From VXRN01 sp963664365 (GTDB taxonomy: Bacteria; Chloroflexota; Dehalococcoidia; Lucifugimonadales; UBA1123): a stretch of 64,000 bases of DNA. The stretch lies in assembly GCA_963664365.1 (NCBI GenBank), contig OY761144.1, positions 2,542,001 through 2,606,000 on the forward strand, given 5' to 3'. The position numbers and the translations under genes were made by a program. Within the stretch, counting starts at the first letter, position 1; each line of letters begins with the position of its first letter. Under the pieces are notes generated by a model that saw nothing but the letters and a program-made list of their open reading frames with translations, was not told the DNA's origin and did no database searches. Of the stretch, positions 33,130 through 42,478 are shown piece after piece.

Positions 33130-33698
33130 GCCTTGGCCTATTTGTCGAAGGACCTAGCGACCGGGACGCTATCCGGTTCTTGGTTAGAAGCCTCGGATAT
33201 CGCTCAAGAATCACGGTAAAGGTTGTTAATCAGTCGGAAATGCCGCTTAGAGACAAGATGGCGCGCAACGTACGAGAAATGCTAGGAGAGCATGGCGACA
33301 TTGAGCTCATCGTGGTCTGTATCGACTCGGAGAGAGTTGACCCAGAAGTAACGGAACGGCGTCTGAGACCCATCCAGCAATGGCTGAATGAATCCTCGCC
33401 AGTTCGAGTCAGGTACGCAGTAGTCGATCACGCGATCGAAGGCTGGCTTGCGTGTGATGAAGAGGCGCTGAGGTCCGTTCTCGGCCCTCGTGCGCGAATC
33501 AACATTAGAGGCAACCCGGAAGAACACCCGGATCCGGCCAGTCTCCTCAAGCGAGTCTTCCGGGACAATCGCCGCCGCTTCCAGAAGACTCAGCACGATC
33601 CCCAGATAGCCGAACACGCCAGCCCGGAGCGAATCGCTGAGCGGAGTCCGACGTTCAGGCGGTTCGCTGAACTCCTCGGACGCCCAATATCAAGTTGA
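33126..33698 (+). CDS. DUF4276, Toprim-like protein
   Basis: A 190-residue protein with LFVEGPSDRDAIRFLVRSL at the N-terminus, then VVCIDSERVDPEVTERR and HAIEGWLACDEEAL. This is the E...DxE...E pattern of DUF4276, a Toprim-fold family usually encoded with an AAA ATPase. It is translationally coupled to the ATPase, so they probably form a complex. The Toprim acidic residues are intact, consistent with nuclease activity (inference). Confidence 0.85.
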   Translation: MSLGLFVEGPSDRDAIRFLVRSLGYRSRITVKVVNQSEMPLRDKMARNVREMLGEHGDIELIVVCIDSERVDPEVTERRLRPIQQWLNESSPVRVRYAVVDHAIEGWLACDEEALRSVLGPRARINIRGNPEEHPDPASLLKRVFRDNRRRFQKTQHDPQIAEHASPERIAERSPTFRRFAELLGRPISS

Positions 33699-33721
33699 CC
33701 ATATATCCTGCGGAGTCCAAC

Positions 33722-34192
33722 GTGCCCAGACGCAAGACTATCTATCTCGCTAATCCATACGGGTTTTCGGCTCAGCAGAAAGCGCTGCTGCTGCCGCAAC
33801 TTGTCAAAGCATTGGAGAACCTGGGATTGGAGGTGTGGGAACCTTTCGAGAGGAACAATCAAGAAGATAGAGCTACGGACGGCTGGGCGTACCGGATCGG
33901 GCAGGCGGATTTTAGAGACGTTCGAGAGTCGGACGCGATCTTCGCCGTCGTGAACGGGACGCCGCCGGATGAGGGCGTCATGGTGGAGTTGGGGATGGCG
34001 ATCGCGCTCGGAAAGCCTACTTTTCTGTTCCGCGACGACTTCAGGCGTGTGACGGACAGCGAAGAGTATCCGCTGAACCTGATGCTGTTCACGGGGATCC
34101 CTCGACATGAGTGGCGGGACTATTACTATACGTCGGTCGCTGAGATCGGGTCGGGGGAGAAGGCACTGGCGAAGTGGGCGGGTCGAGATTGA
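33722..34192 (+). CDS. Nucleoside 2-deoxyribosyltransferase-like protein
   Basis: A 156-residue Rossmann-like protein. It starts KTIYLANPYGFS and carries IGQADFRDVRESDAIFAVVNG near residue 63, then PPDEGVMVELGMAIALGKPTFLFRDD, where the conserved DEGVMVELG contains the catalytic Glu. The family cleaves N-glycosidic bonds of deoxynucleosides; relatives act as effectors in some retron systems and as housekeeping salvage enzymes. GTG 33722 has GGAG upstream; TTG 33695 overlaps the previous stop. It may be the effector of the ATPase-DUF4276 module. Confidence 0.85.
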   Translation: MPRRKTIYLANPYGFSAQQKALLLPQLVKALENLGLEVWEPFERNNQEDRATDGWAYRIGQADFRDVRESDAIFAVVNGTPPDEGVMVELGMAIALGKPTFLFRDDFRRVTDSEEYPLNLMLFTGIPRHEWRDYYYTSVAEIGSGEKALAKWAGRD

Positions 34193-34260
34193 CTGGGGAA
34201 GTGGCGATCAGGGTAAGTTCTGATGTTTGGGCAAGATTATGACAAACCTGAACTCTCGAT

Positions 34261-34551
34261 TCACGTCAGCGCTGTGACACGCTCGACTTCTATCTGGTCG
34301 GCTCTCTTGCTCGCCTGAGCGAGGTCGTAGGATGCTTGAAGCCGATACCACGCGGATGATCCGCCTCCGAATGCCTTATCGAGTCTGATCGCCATTTCCG
34401 GAGAGATTCCCGAGCGGCCGTTCACCACGTCGGATAAGTGTTTGCGGCTGACGCCAAGATGTTCAGCGGCGTCCGTTATGCTCAAGCCAAGCGGCTCTAG
34501 GCAGTCATGTCGAATCGAGAGACCGGGATGAGGGGGATTATTCATGGGCAT
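34261..34551 (-). CDS. higA: HigA-type antitoxin (XRE family)
   Basis: A 96-residue helix-turn-helix protein: GLSIRHDCLEPLGLSITDAA, then HLGVSRKHLSDVVNGRSGISPEMAIRL (recognition helix) and AWYRLQASYDLAQA. This is the VapI/HigA signature. It lies 12 bases downstream of the toxin gene, the toxin-first order typical of higBA, and would repress the pair's promoter. Confidence 0.92.
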   Translation of the reverse strand: MPMNNPPHPGLSIRHDCLEPLGLSITDAAEHLGVSRKHLSDVVNGRSGISPEMAIRLDKAFGGGSSAWYRLQASYDLAQASKRADQIEVERVTALT

Positions 34552-34563
34552 GTGTTCGTCCTC

Positions 34564-34842
34564 TCAGTGATAATCAACAAAATCAACGTCACGGACGTTG
34601 CCTCCGCGGAAGCGAAAGACGATTCTCCAGTTTCCAGATACCGTGATAGACCACAGCCCTTCAAGGTCACCTCTTAGAGGATGAAGCCTATACCCCGGAA
34701 GGTCCAGATCGCTCGGCTCTTCAGCAACATCCAATCGAGCTAGAATCCGTTCAATCTTTCCGGCGTATTCAGGTGGAACTCGACGACGGTCTCCATTATG
34801 ATATAAGCGCGCCAAACCTCTATGCCTGAAACTCAATATCAT
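34564..34842 (-). CDS. higB: HigB-type RelE-fold toxin
   Basis: A 92-residue ribosome-dependent mRNA interferase type. The full family pattern is present: MILSFRHRGLARLYHNGDR, ERILARLDVAEEPSDLDLPG, LHPLRGDLEGLWSITVSGNW and DVDFVDYH. The start is placed at ATG 34842 because the family begins there; an ATG at 34863 is in frame. It is complete and apparently functional, unlike the two PIN systems of this window. Confidence 0.92.
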   Translation of the reverse strand: MILSFRHRGLARLYHNGDRRRVPPEYAGKIERILARLDVAEEPSDLDLPGYRLHPLRGDLEGLWSITVSGNWRIVFRFRGGNVRDVDFVDYH

Positions 34843-34895
34843 CGATGAAGTGTAACCTATCACCTCTCAGGTGTCAACGATTTACGCTATCCCCG

Positions 34896-34972
34896 GATCC
34901 ACCGCCTAGCGATGGTATTGCAGTATTGACTGATTCGGGCGCTTCGCGAACGCCCCTACGGGCATCCGGCTG
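34896..34972. repeat. Dispersed TIR-type element (GATCCACCGCCTAGCGATGG family)
   Basis: It begins with a 25-base word, GATCCACCGCCTAGCGATGG + TATTG, that occurs inverted and exact at 61875-61899. The rest holds GCTTCGCGAACGCCCCTACGGGCATCCG, similar to the inside of the 61.8 kb element. The remainder of this 200-base gap shows no gene. Confidence 0.75.
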
Positions 34973-35072
34973 TTAGTTGGTGAGTTTCAGCCCTGCCACA
35001 GTTCTTGACGTTGGGAGCGGCCTTGCTTAGACTAGGCAGAGTGCAGCCCCAGTAGAGAGAAGGAGGAGGCCA

Positions 35073-36485
35073 ATGCCCGACAGTAAGGACATTGTCCTGA
35101 TGGCGCACCTGATGCGGCGCGCCGGGTTCGGCGCGACCCGCGACGAGGTCGAGAGGCGCGCCGCGAAGGGTTACGAGGAGACGGTCGAGGAGTTGATCGA
35201 CCCGCCGGACGACGTTCCTCGCGCCGATCACCACCTGCTGTTCAGATTCATCCCGTCCACCGAGACGGGAGGCCCCAACCCCATCCCCGGAGCGGCGCAG
35301 TGGCTGTACCACATGGTCAACACCCAGTGCCCTTTGGAGGAGAAGATGGCGCTGTTCTGGCACCACGTCTTCGCCACCGGCAACTCCAAGGTGGACAACG
35401 ACAACCACCTGACGATGCAGACGCAGATGTTCCGAGAGCACGGCCTCGGCAACTACAGGGACCTTCTGCTGCGAGTCGCTAGGAACCCTGCCATGATCTT
35501 CTGGCTGGACAACAACGAGAACCACAAGCGCGCCCCGAACGAGAACTGGGGACGCGAGTTGCTGGAACTGTTTTCGCTCGGCGTCGGCCACTACACCGAG
35601 AAGGACGTCTTCGAGTGCGCCCGCGCCTTCACCGGCTGGACGATAGCGGCCAAGATACCGAGGGCGCCACTTCATCGGTTCAACTGGCGCTTCGAGTTCA
35701 GGCCCGAAGAGCACGACTACGGCCAAAAGACATTCCTCGGACGCACCGGAAACTTCGACGGCGAGGACATCATCGACATCATCCTCGAACAGCCGGCGTG
35801 TCCCAGATTCATCGCGCGGCACCTGTACAACTTCTTCGTCGCCGACGAGCCGCAGGTGCCCGCGTGGTCGGTGGAGCCGCCGCGCGACCCTGAGGCGATC
35901 GAGTCCATGGCCGAGGCGTTCGTAAGCTCAGGCTACGAGATCAAGCCCGTCCTCCGCGCGATGTTCAACTCCGACTTCTTCAAGGAGTCTATGTACCGGA
36001 AGGTCAAGAGTCCTGTGGACGTGGTCGTTGGAACGCTCAGGCTCACCGGAGACCTCCAAGGCCCCGACCCGCGCCTTGCGGCGGCCGGCCAAGAGCCTGC
36101 CTACATGGGGCAGAGCCTTCATGACCCGCCCAGCGTGGAGGGATGGCACACCGGCAGAGAGTGGATCAACAGCGGCTCGGTCGTCAAGCGGATCAACTTC
36201 GTCGCCGACCGCGTCAGCGACGTCGAACTGCCAGGAGTTCGCAGTATCGTTGAGAGAGTCGCCGGAGAAGATGCCGCCATGACTCCGGGGGCGCTTGTTG
36301 ACCGCTGTCTGGAGATGATCGGCCCTATCGAGGTCTCGAATGACACACGAAAGGAGCTTGTCTCCCACGCCGAGGACGAAGGCCCCCTCGCATGGGCCAC
36401 GGACGACGAATACAAGACATCTTCGCGTCGAGTCGGCGACATGCTCGCCCTGATCGCGGCCACAACCGAGTACCAGTTTGCCTAG
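35073..36485 (+). CDS. DUF1800 family protein
   Basis: A 470-residue protein: HLMRRAGFGATRDEVERRAA at the start, then KMALFWHHVFATG, NENWGRELLELFSLGVGHYTEKD, ARAFTGWTI and RHLYNFFVADEP. These are all DUF1800 (PF08811) marks. DUF1800 is nearly always paired with DUF1501, as here, and may process or export exopolysaccharide or other surface products; the biochemical role is unknown. There is no signal peptide. AGGAGGAGG precedes the ATG. Confidence 0.93.
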   Translation: MPDSKDIVLMAHLMRRAGFGATRDEVERRAAKGYEETVEELIDPPDDVPRADHHLLFRFIPSTETGGPNPIPGAAQWLYHMVNTQCPLEEKMALFWHHVFATGNSKVDNDNHLTMQTQMFREHGLGNYRDLLLRVARNPAMIFWLDNNENHKRAPNENWGRELLELFSLGVGHYTEKDVFECARAFTGWTIAAKIPRAPLHRFNWRFEFRPEEHDYGQKTFLGRTGNFDGEDIIDIILEQPACPRFIARHLYNFFVADEPQVPAWSVEPPRDPEAIESMAEAFVSSGYEIKPVLRAMFNSDFFKESMYRKVKSPVDVVVGTLRLTGDLQGPDPRLAAAGQEPAYMGQSLHDPPSVEGWHTGREWINSGSVVKRINFVADRVSDVELPGVRSIVERVAGEDAAMTPGALVDRCLEMIGPIEVSNDTRKELVSHAEDEGPLAWATDDEYKTSSRRVGDMLALIAATTEYQFA

Positions 36486-36522
36486 CCTGTACGTTACGAA
36501 TCTATCCCCGGGAGTTCAGACG

Positions 36523-37671
36523 ATGACCACCAGAGACAAGCCGCCCGTATTGGTCGTGCTCCAGCTTACCGGCGGCAACGACTACATGAACACGGTGATC
36601 CCCTACACCGACCCAAACTACTACGACAGCAGGACGACGCTGGGAATCGACCAAGATAGCGTTCTGAGAGTCGATGACGAGTTGGGATTCCATCCCAACA
36701 TGGGGCCGGTCAAGGAGATCTACGACCGCGGCGACGTGGCTGTGGTTCACGGCGTTGGATACGCCAACTCTCCCAGGTCGCATTTCCGCTCGATGGACAT
36801 TTGGCACACCTGCGAGCCGGACATCATCGGCACGGAGGGCTGGCTTGGCCGAGCGATCCGCGACCTCGACCCTGACGGCGAGAACCCCGTTACCGGCGTC
36901 AACATCGGCCAGGGTATGCCCAGGGCGATGCTGGTTCCCGGCGTGTCGGTCGCGTCGCTCGCCGACCTTTCGACCTACGGACTGCTCACCAGCATCGAGC
37001 AGAGGGAGCGCAGGGACAAGATGCTGACCCGGTTCGTCAACATGTACGGGCAAGCGATAGGCACAGGGCCGGTCCAGGACTATCTCGGACAGACCGGGCT
37101 GGACGCCCTGAAGGGCGCGGACATTCTCAAGGATGGACTGGGCAGGTACTCATCCGGCGTCGAGTACGCCGACGACCCCATAGCCAAGAGCCTCCGCGAC
37201 ATCGCGATGATCCACACCGCCGACGTGGGCACTCGCGTCTTCTACTGCCAGCATGGCAGCTTCGATACCCACGCGGCGCAGGCGCCAAGCTTCGACAAGC
37301 TCTGGACGGAGGTGTCGGGCGCGATAGCCGACTTCTGGGACGACTTAAGAGAGCACGACGCCGATGACAACGTTGTCATGTTCCTGTTCTCGGAGTTCGG
37401 TCGCCGGGTCCGTGACAACGGTTCAGGGACCGATCACGGCGCGGCGGGCGCGTGCTTCGCCATCGGCCCGTCCGTAAAGGGCGGGATGCACGGGGAGTAC
37501 CCCGAGACTAGGCCGGAAGCGCTTGAACAAGGCGACCTCGTGCCCAACCAAGACTTCCGGGGCGTCTATTCTACCATCTTGGAAGACTGGCTCGACTTGG
37601 ATCCCGTGCCCATTGTAAACGGCCACTTCGAGCGGCCCTCGTTTATCGAATCCAACGGCGTCCCGGCATAA
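36523..37671 (+). CDS. DUF1501 family protein (sulfatase-like fold)
   Basis: A 382-residue protein with VVLQLTGGNDYMNTVIPY at the start, HPNMGPVKEIYDRGDVAVVHGVGY, SHFRSMDIWHT, and FSEFGRRVRDNGSGTDHGAAG towards the end, typical of DUF1501 (PF07394). The usual Tat signal is missing. ATG 36523 is chosen because GGGAG precedes it; the frame also opens at TTG 36478 overlapping the DUF1800 stop. It acts with DUF1800. Confidence 0.92.
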   Translation: MTTRDKPPVLVVLQLTGGNDYMNTVIPYTDPNYYDSRTTLGIDQDSVLRVDDELGFHPNMGPVKEIYDRGDVAVVHGVGYANSPRSHFRSMDIWHTCEPDIIGTEGWLGRAIRDLDPDGENPVTGVNIGQGMPRAMLVPGVSVASLADLSTYGLLTSIEQRERRDKMLTRFVNMYGQAIGTGPVQDYLGQTGLDALKGADILKDGLGRYSSGVEYADDPIAKSLRDIAMIHTADVGTRVFYCQHGSFDTHAAQAPSFDKLWTEVSGAIADFWDDLREHDADDNVVMFLFSEFGRRVRDNGSGTDHGAAGACFAIGPSVKGGMHGEYPETRPEALEQGDLVPNQDFRGVYSTILEDWLDLDPVPIVNGHFERPSFIESNGVPA

Positions 37672-37677
37672 CACACC

Positions 37678-38667
37678 ATGCAGACCAAGACTGTAGCCGG
37701 ACGCACCTGGCACTTCAGCCATCCGATAGGCTCGCTTGCCGTGAGGGGCCGCGGTTTCTGGCATCCGACCTCCGTCGTCACCGCCTCCGAGGGGTTACTG
37801 TACGTCCTCAACAGCGGCGACCGTCAGGGCGCGTCGATCTCCAAGCTCACGATCGACGAGGAGTTCATAGACGAGATCGCAGAGGACGACTTTACATGGC
37901 CCGAGGGCCTGGCGCTCGACAGGGACGGCAACATCTACTGCGCCGATGGCTACGATCACTTCGTGGCGGCCTTCAGTCCTGAAGGCGACAGGATCGCGAA
38001 GTGGGGAGAGGCCGGTTCTGCCGAAGGACGCCTCTTGGGGCCGTCCGGCCTAGCCTTCGACTCCGACGACAACCTGTGGGTCGTGGACAGCCGGAACGCC
38101 AGACTCCAGAAGTTCACGAGGGACGGCCGGTTCATCTCCGGCTTCGGCGAGCCGGGAAGCGGTGAAGGCCAGCTCAATCGTCCCTGGGGAATCGCAATCG
38201 ACGAAAACGACGATGTTTACGTGGCCGACTGGGGCAATGACCGCGTCCAGAAATTTACTCCCGATGGGCAGTTCCTGATGCGGTTCGGCTCCACTTTCGA
38301 CGACGGCGGCGAACTCAGCCGCCCCTCAGACGTTGCCGTGGACAGCGATGGCGACGTGTACGTGACCGACTGGGGCAACAACCGCGTGCAGATATACTAC
38401 CCAGACGGCGACATCATCGCCGGCCTGTACGGCGACGCTCAGCAGTATTCCAAGTGGGCGCAGGAGTTCATGGACTCCAACCCCGACTACGTCAAGGCCA
38501 TCCAGCGCGTGGACCCGACCGAGTTGGTCGTACTCGGCCACTTCCAGCGTCCCGGAGGCATCGCCATCGACGAGCACGACCGCATAGTAATCACCGACGG
38601 CATACGCTGCCGCCTGCAGGTTTACAGCAAGGACAGGGACTACCTCGAACCCCAGTACAATCTTTAG
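37678..38667 (+). CDS. NHL-repeat beta-propeller protein
   Basis: A 329-residue propeller with about six NHL units of the form RPWGIAIDENDDVYVADWGN-DRVQKFTPDG. No catalytic domain or signal peptide is seen. It lies 6 bases after DUF1501 and so probably belongs with it. A related gene is at 54641. The role is unknown; relatives include 6-bladed lyase-type propellers. Confidence 0.85.
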   Translation: MQTKTVAGRTWHFSHPIGSLAVRGRGFWHPTSVVTASEGLLYVLNSGDRQGASISKLTIDEEFIDEIAEDDFTWPEGLALDRDGNIYCADGYDHFVAAFSPEGDRIAKWGEAGSAEGRLLGPSGLAFDSDDNLWVVDSRNARLQKFTRDGRFISGFGEPGSGEGQLNRPWGIAIDENDDVYVADWGNDRVQKFTPDGQFLMRFGSTFDDGGELSRPSDVAVDSDGDVYVTDWGNNRVQIYYPDGDIIAGLYGDAQQYSKWAQEFMDSNPDYVKAIQRVDPTELVVLGHFQRPGGIAIDEHDRIVITDGIRCRLQVYSKDRDYLEPQYNL

Positions 38668-38734
38668 TCAGCCCTGACAACCCGATATACTCATACCATA
38701 TACTGCCGGAAACTTTCCCCTTCGAGGTACTCCC

Positions 38735-39817
38735 ATGCAGGTCGGATTCTTTACAATGCCGCTCCATCCTCCCGGTTCGGACTTCACCCAGACGCTGGAG
38801 GACGACCTTCACCAGCTAGAAGTCCTGGACCGACTCGGCTACTGCGAAGCGTGGATCGGAGAGCACTTTACCGCCGAGTGGGAAAATATCCCCGCCCCGG
38901 ACATGTTCATCGCGAACGCGCTAGCCAAGACGACGAACATCAAGCTCGGCACCGGCGTCACCTGTATGCCCAACCACAACCCGTTCATGATCGCGCACCG
39001 CATCGCTCAGATCGACCACATGGCCAAGGGCCGTTTCCTGTGGGGAGTCGGATCGGGTGGGTTCCCGGGCGATCTTGAGGTCTTCGGCTTCGATCCCAAG
39101 ACAGGCGAGCAGAGGCAGATGACACGCGATTCAGTTGATACGGTGCTCAGCCTGTGGGATAACCCCACTCCCGGCGTGTATGAGAGCAAGTACTGGAAGT
39201 TCACCATCCCGGAGCCGGTGGAATATTTCGGGCTTAGACTCCACCTAAAGCCCTACCAAAAACCCCATCCGCCCATCGGCGTCGCCGGAGTGTCCGCGAA
39301 CTCGGACACGCTGGTTCTGGCAGGCGAACGTGGCTGGATTCCTATGAGCATCAACTTCGTGCCGCCCAGAGTCCTCAGCTCGCACTGGGACTCGATAGAG
39401 AAAGGAGCGCGGAGCGCGGGCAAAACTCCGAGTCGCGCCGAATGGCGAATCTCCAGAGAGATCTACGTCGCCGAGACCAGCGAACAGGCCCGCCGAGAAG
39501 CCCTGAACGGCGTGATGCGCCGCGACTACGAGCAATACGCTCTAAGGATAGTACCAAAGCTGGGGATGCTCGAGATCTTAAAGGTTGACCCCGATACGCC
39601 TGACTCTGACATAACAATAGAGTACCTGGTGGACAACATCTTCATCGTCGGCAGTCCGGAGGAAGTGACCGAGAAACTGCTCAGGCTCTACGACGACGTG
39701 GGCGGGTTCGGGGTCCTGCTGGCCATGGGCCACGAGTGGCAGCCCTACGATAAGTGGGTGCGCTCGATGGAGCTCCTGGTCGATGAGGTAGCGCCCAAGC
39801 TGCCGACTCCGGCCTGA
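38735..39817 (+). CDS. Luciferase-like (LLM class) flavin-dependent monooxygenase
   Basis: A 360-residue bacterial luciferase-fold enzyme with VGFFTMPLHPPGSDF at the start, YCEAWIGEHFTAEWE, KLGTGVTCMPNHNPFMIAHR and FLWGVGSGGFPGDLEVFG, then PHPPIGVAGVS. It uses reduced FMN and O2 to oxidise an unknown organic substrate, probably in carbon catabolism. The group is abundant in SAR202-like genomes. It is a separate short transcription unit. Confidence 0.9.
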   Translation: MQVGFFTMPLHPPGSDFTQTLEDDLHQLEVLDRLGYCEAWIGEHFTAEWENIPAPDMFIANALAKTTNIKLGTGVTCMPNHNPFMIAHRIAQIDHMAKGRFLWGVGSGGFPGDLEVFGFDPKTGEQRQMTRDSVDTVLSLWDNPTPGVYESKYWKFTIPEPVEYFGLRLHLKPYQKPHPPIGVAGVSANSDTLVLAGERGWIPMSINFVPPRVLSSHWDSIEKGARSAGKTPSRAEWRISREIYVAETSEQARREALNGVMRRDYEQYALRIVPKLGMLEILKVDPDTPDSDITIEYLVDNIFIVGSPEEVTEKLLRLYDDVGGFGVLLAMGHEWQPYDKWVRSMELLVDEVAPKLPTPA

Positions 39818-39827
39818 GGGCATCGGG

Positions 39828-41840
39828 ATGCAGCCTGGAGACATCATCGTCGTCCAGCTAAGCTCCGGTCCGCGCTTAGCGCGGTTCATCGAGTCGAAGT
39901 CGGACCGGATTAGAGTGGCCATAGGTCGCAACAAGGAAGCGCGGCTCCCGCGCTCGCGCCTGATGCTGGAGACCGGCCTGAGCGCCGACAGATTCGAGGC
40001 CGTCGAGGAGTTGAGCGAGAAGGCGGAGGCGGTCGCGGTCGATATAGACCTCGAAGAGCTCTGGGACGTGGTCTGCGACGACGGCCAGCCCATCACGTTG
40101 GAGGACGTCGGCGAACTGTACTGGGGAGCCGAGCCGTCCCATCTGCAAAGAGTAGGGCTACTTCTGAACCTCTACCGTGACGAGCTTCGCTTCGTTAGGG
40201 ACGGCGGACATTATTTGCCGGTGGACCGCGAAACAGTCGCCCGGTCTATCGAACGACGTGAGCGGCGCGAACGGCAGAGGGAAGACGCTCAAAGTCTGAG
40301 CGCCTCGATACGGGAGCGGCGGCTTCCGGAGTCGCTGACCGATCACCAGTCCGAGCTTCTGGATCAGGTTCGCGGGTTCGTCTTGCACGGCGACGACTAC
40401 ACCCGCGCCGCGCAGGCGAAGCGGTTCTTGGAAACGGCCGGACTGAAGGGCCGCGACCTCCGGCGCGGAGGGTTCCAAACACTGGTCTCGTTGGGTCTGA
40501 TGGACGCTGATGAGAATCTCGCGCTGGAGCGCGAAGAGATACCCGTCGGTTTTCCGGATGATGTCTTGTCGGAGGCCGAGGCGGTTGTGAGCGCCGGGGC
40601 CGCGGTGGATTCAGACCGGTCCGACCTGACTCACTTGCGGGTGTTCACCATAGACGACGCAGACACGCGAGACCGCGATGACGCGCTCTCAATCGAGCAG
40701 ATCGGCGACGACGCCTGGCGCGTCGGCATTCACGTCACCGACGCGGGAGCGTTGATAGTACCTGAATCCGCGCTCGACGCGGAGGCGGATCGCAGGATGT
40801 CGTCGCTCTACCTTCCCGAACAGACCATTCCAATGCTCCCGCCCGCCGTTTCCACAGACAGGGGAAGCCTCAACCCCGGCGAACTCCGCGCCGCGCTGAC
40901 CGTTTTCGTGGATTTATCAGGAGAGGGTGAAGTCCTTGATTGGCAAGTCGTGAGGTCGTTCGTCCGCAGCCAAGAGGCGTTATCGTATGAGAACGCGGAT
41001 GCCGCGCTGGGTCGCGGCACCCATCCTCTGCATTCCGACCTCGGAGCGCTGCACCGAATCGCTGCGGCGCTCAGGCAAGGGCGAGAAAAGAAGGGAGCGC
41101 TAAACCTGGACCGCGATGAACTCTACGTCAAGGTGAACCGCGACGGCGAGATCAGCGTTCGAGTCGTTCCTCGCAACGCTCCGGCGCGCAGCCTAGTGCA
41201 GGAGTACATGGTGCTGTGCAACTCTCTGCTGGCGAGGTACTGCGCCGAGAACGGTCTGCCCGCGCCGTTCAGGTCACAGGCCACGCCGGACGTGTCCGAC
41301 ATCCAATCGCAGGTGGCCGAGGGGCCGCTGCGCGCGTACATGATGACGCGCAGGCTGTCCGCCGCGTCGGTCGGCACGAAGCCCGCCGCGCATGGCGGAC
41401 TGGGTGTCGATGCCTACGTTCAGGCATCGTCGCCGCTCAGACGCTACGCCGATCTGGTGGCTCAGCGGCAGATCTCGCGCCATCTGCTCACCGGGGAGAC
41501 GTTTTACGGCGAAGACGCGATGACGTCCGTCGCTCACCGCGCCGACGTGCAGGGACGGCAGCTTTCCCGCATCGAGAACCAGCGGAGGCAGTACTTCTTT
41601 CTAAAGTGGCTCGACCAGCGTCGGCGTGAGACCGAGAAGCGAAGCGGAAAGGCCGTGTACGAGGCGGTGACGCTGGAGAACCAGGACAGGCGGACAGCCT
41701 TGCTGGAGCTGTCGGACTGGCCTTTTAGAACCCGCGCCGCGCTCCCAAGCTCGGTTAGTCCGGGAGAGTCTGTGAAACTCCGTCTCCACAGCGTTGACCT
41801 CTGGCGCAGGACGGCTCAGTTCACCCAAGAGGGATCGTGA
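39828..41840 (+). CDS. RNase II/RNase R-type exoribonuclease (RNB domain)
   Basis: A 670-residue 3'-5' exoribonuclease. The RNB core has the metal site VFTIDDADTRDRDDALSIEQ near residue 275, then VGIHVTDAGALIVP, YLPEQTIPMLPPAVSTDRGSL (split near 40810), and late VQEYMVLCNSLLARYCAENG and SSPLRRYADLVAQRQI. The N-terminal 250 residues are unlike cold-shock domains of RNase R, matching the shorter RNB proteins of cyanobacteria and Chloroflexota. A C-terminal S1-like segment may be present. Confidence 0.9.
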   Translation: MQPGDIIVVQLSSGPRLARFIESKSDRIRVAIGRNKEARLPRSRLMLETGLSADRFEAVEELSEKAEAVAVDIDLEELWDVVCDDGQPITLEDVGELYWGAEPSHLQRVGLLLNLYRDELRFVRDGGHYLPVDRETVARSIERRERRERQREDAQSLSASIRERRLPESLTDHQSELLDQVRGFVLHGDDYTRAAQAKRFLETAGLKGRDLRRGGFQTLVSLGLMDADENLALEREEIPVGFPDDVLSEAEAVVSAGAAVDSDRSDLTHLRVFTIDDADTRDRDDALSIEQIGDDAWRVGIHVTDAGALIVPESALDAEADRRMSSLYLPEQTIPMLPPAVSTDRGSLNPGELRAALTVFVDLSGEGEVLDWQVVRSFVRSQEALSYENADAALGRGTHPLHSDLGALHRIAAALRQGREKKGALNLDRDELYVKVNRDGEISVRVVPRNAPARSLVQEYMVLCNSLLARYCAENGLPAPFRSQATPDVSDIQSQVAEGPLRAYMMTRRLSAASVGTKPAAHGGLGVDAYVQASSPLRRYADLVAQRQISRHLLTGETFYGEDAMTSVAHRADVQGRQLSRIENQRRQYFFLKWLDQRRRETEKRSGKAVYEAVTLENQDRRTALLELSDWPFRTRAALPSSVSPGESVKLRLHSVDLWRRTAQFTQEGS

Positions 41841-41968
41841 GTTGGGCGCAAAAGCGACGCAGCATCAAACGCGCGACCGATTTGGATTCAGTCCACCAGT
41901 GGACAACCTCGCCCGCCGCATCTATAATTGATCTAACATCAAAGCGGTCTGTGTGCGACCTACAGTGT

Positions 41969-42053
41969 GCCGAGGTGGTGGAATTGGTAGACACGCAGCG
42001 TTGAGGGCGCTGTGGCCGCTTTGGCTGTGGGAGTTCGAGTCTCCCCCTCGGCA
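41969..42053 (+). tRNA. tRNA-Leu (GAG)
   Basis: An 85-base class II tRNA. The acceptor GCCGAGG pairs with CCTCGGC, the anticodon stem CAGCG/CGCTG bears loop TTGAGGG (anticodon GAG), a long variable arm follows, and the T arm is GGGAG-TTCGAGT-CTCCC. CCA is encoded at 42054-42056. Confidence 0.96.
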
Positions 42054-42091
42054 CCACCTCTGAATCTTGCGCGCATGAGCGATCTAAGCGG

Positions 42092-42165
42092 GGCGACGTA
42101 GCCAAGCGGTCTAAGGCGGGGGTCTGCAAAACCCCTATTCGGCGGTTCGAATCCGCCCGTCGCCT
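42092..42165 (+). tRNA. tRNA-Cys (GCA)
   Basis: A 74-base tRNA. The acceptor GGCGACG pairs with CGTCGCC, the anticodon loop is CTGCAAA (anticodon GCA), and the T arm has GGCGG-TTCGAAT-CCGCC. CCA is encoded at 42166-42168. It lies 35 bases downstream of tRNA-Leu CCA and is likely co-transcribed. Confidence 0.96.
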
Positions 42166-42216
42166 CCAACCCTTCCCCGAATCAACTCTCCAATCCTCAA
42201 ATCTCTGAGAACTGCG

Positions 42217-42471
42217 CTATGTGCCGCTGCTTACCCATGTTGGCGCCAGATTTATATCCGCCTGGACGGGTATTTCAAGAAAATTAGCGCTCAGCAGACG
42301 CGATGAGAAGAACATGATCTCTAGGTTTTCGATTTTCCCTGTATCAGGATTGAGACGCGCCACAACGTTGTCGTCGAGCTCCTCCGACTCCTGTTCAACG
42401 TAGGGTTCAACTTGGTCTATGTGAAGAATGTCACCCTCCGAGTCGTACCGAAAAATCAGTCTCTCTGCCAT
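42217..42471 (-). CDS. DUF2283 domain protein
   Basis: An 84-residue protein with LIFRYDSEGDILHIDQVEPY and NPDTGKIENLEIMFFSSRLL, the two-strand pattern of DUF2283. ATG 42471 is used because the domain starts there. It overlaps the last codons of thiD only slightly at its 5' side in extended form, and otherwise follows it. DUF2283 proteins often accompany toxin-like DUF4258 partners, absent here. Confidence 0.82.
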   Translation of the reverse strand: MAERLIFRYDSEGDILHIDQVEPYVEQESEELDDNVVARLNPDTGKIENLEIMFFSSRLLSANFLEIPVQADINLAPTWVSSGT

Positions 42472-42478
42472 TCGATCT

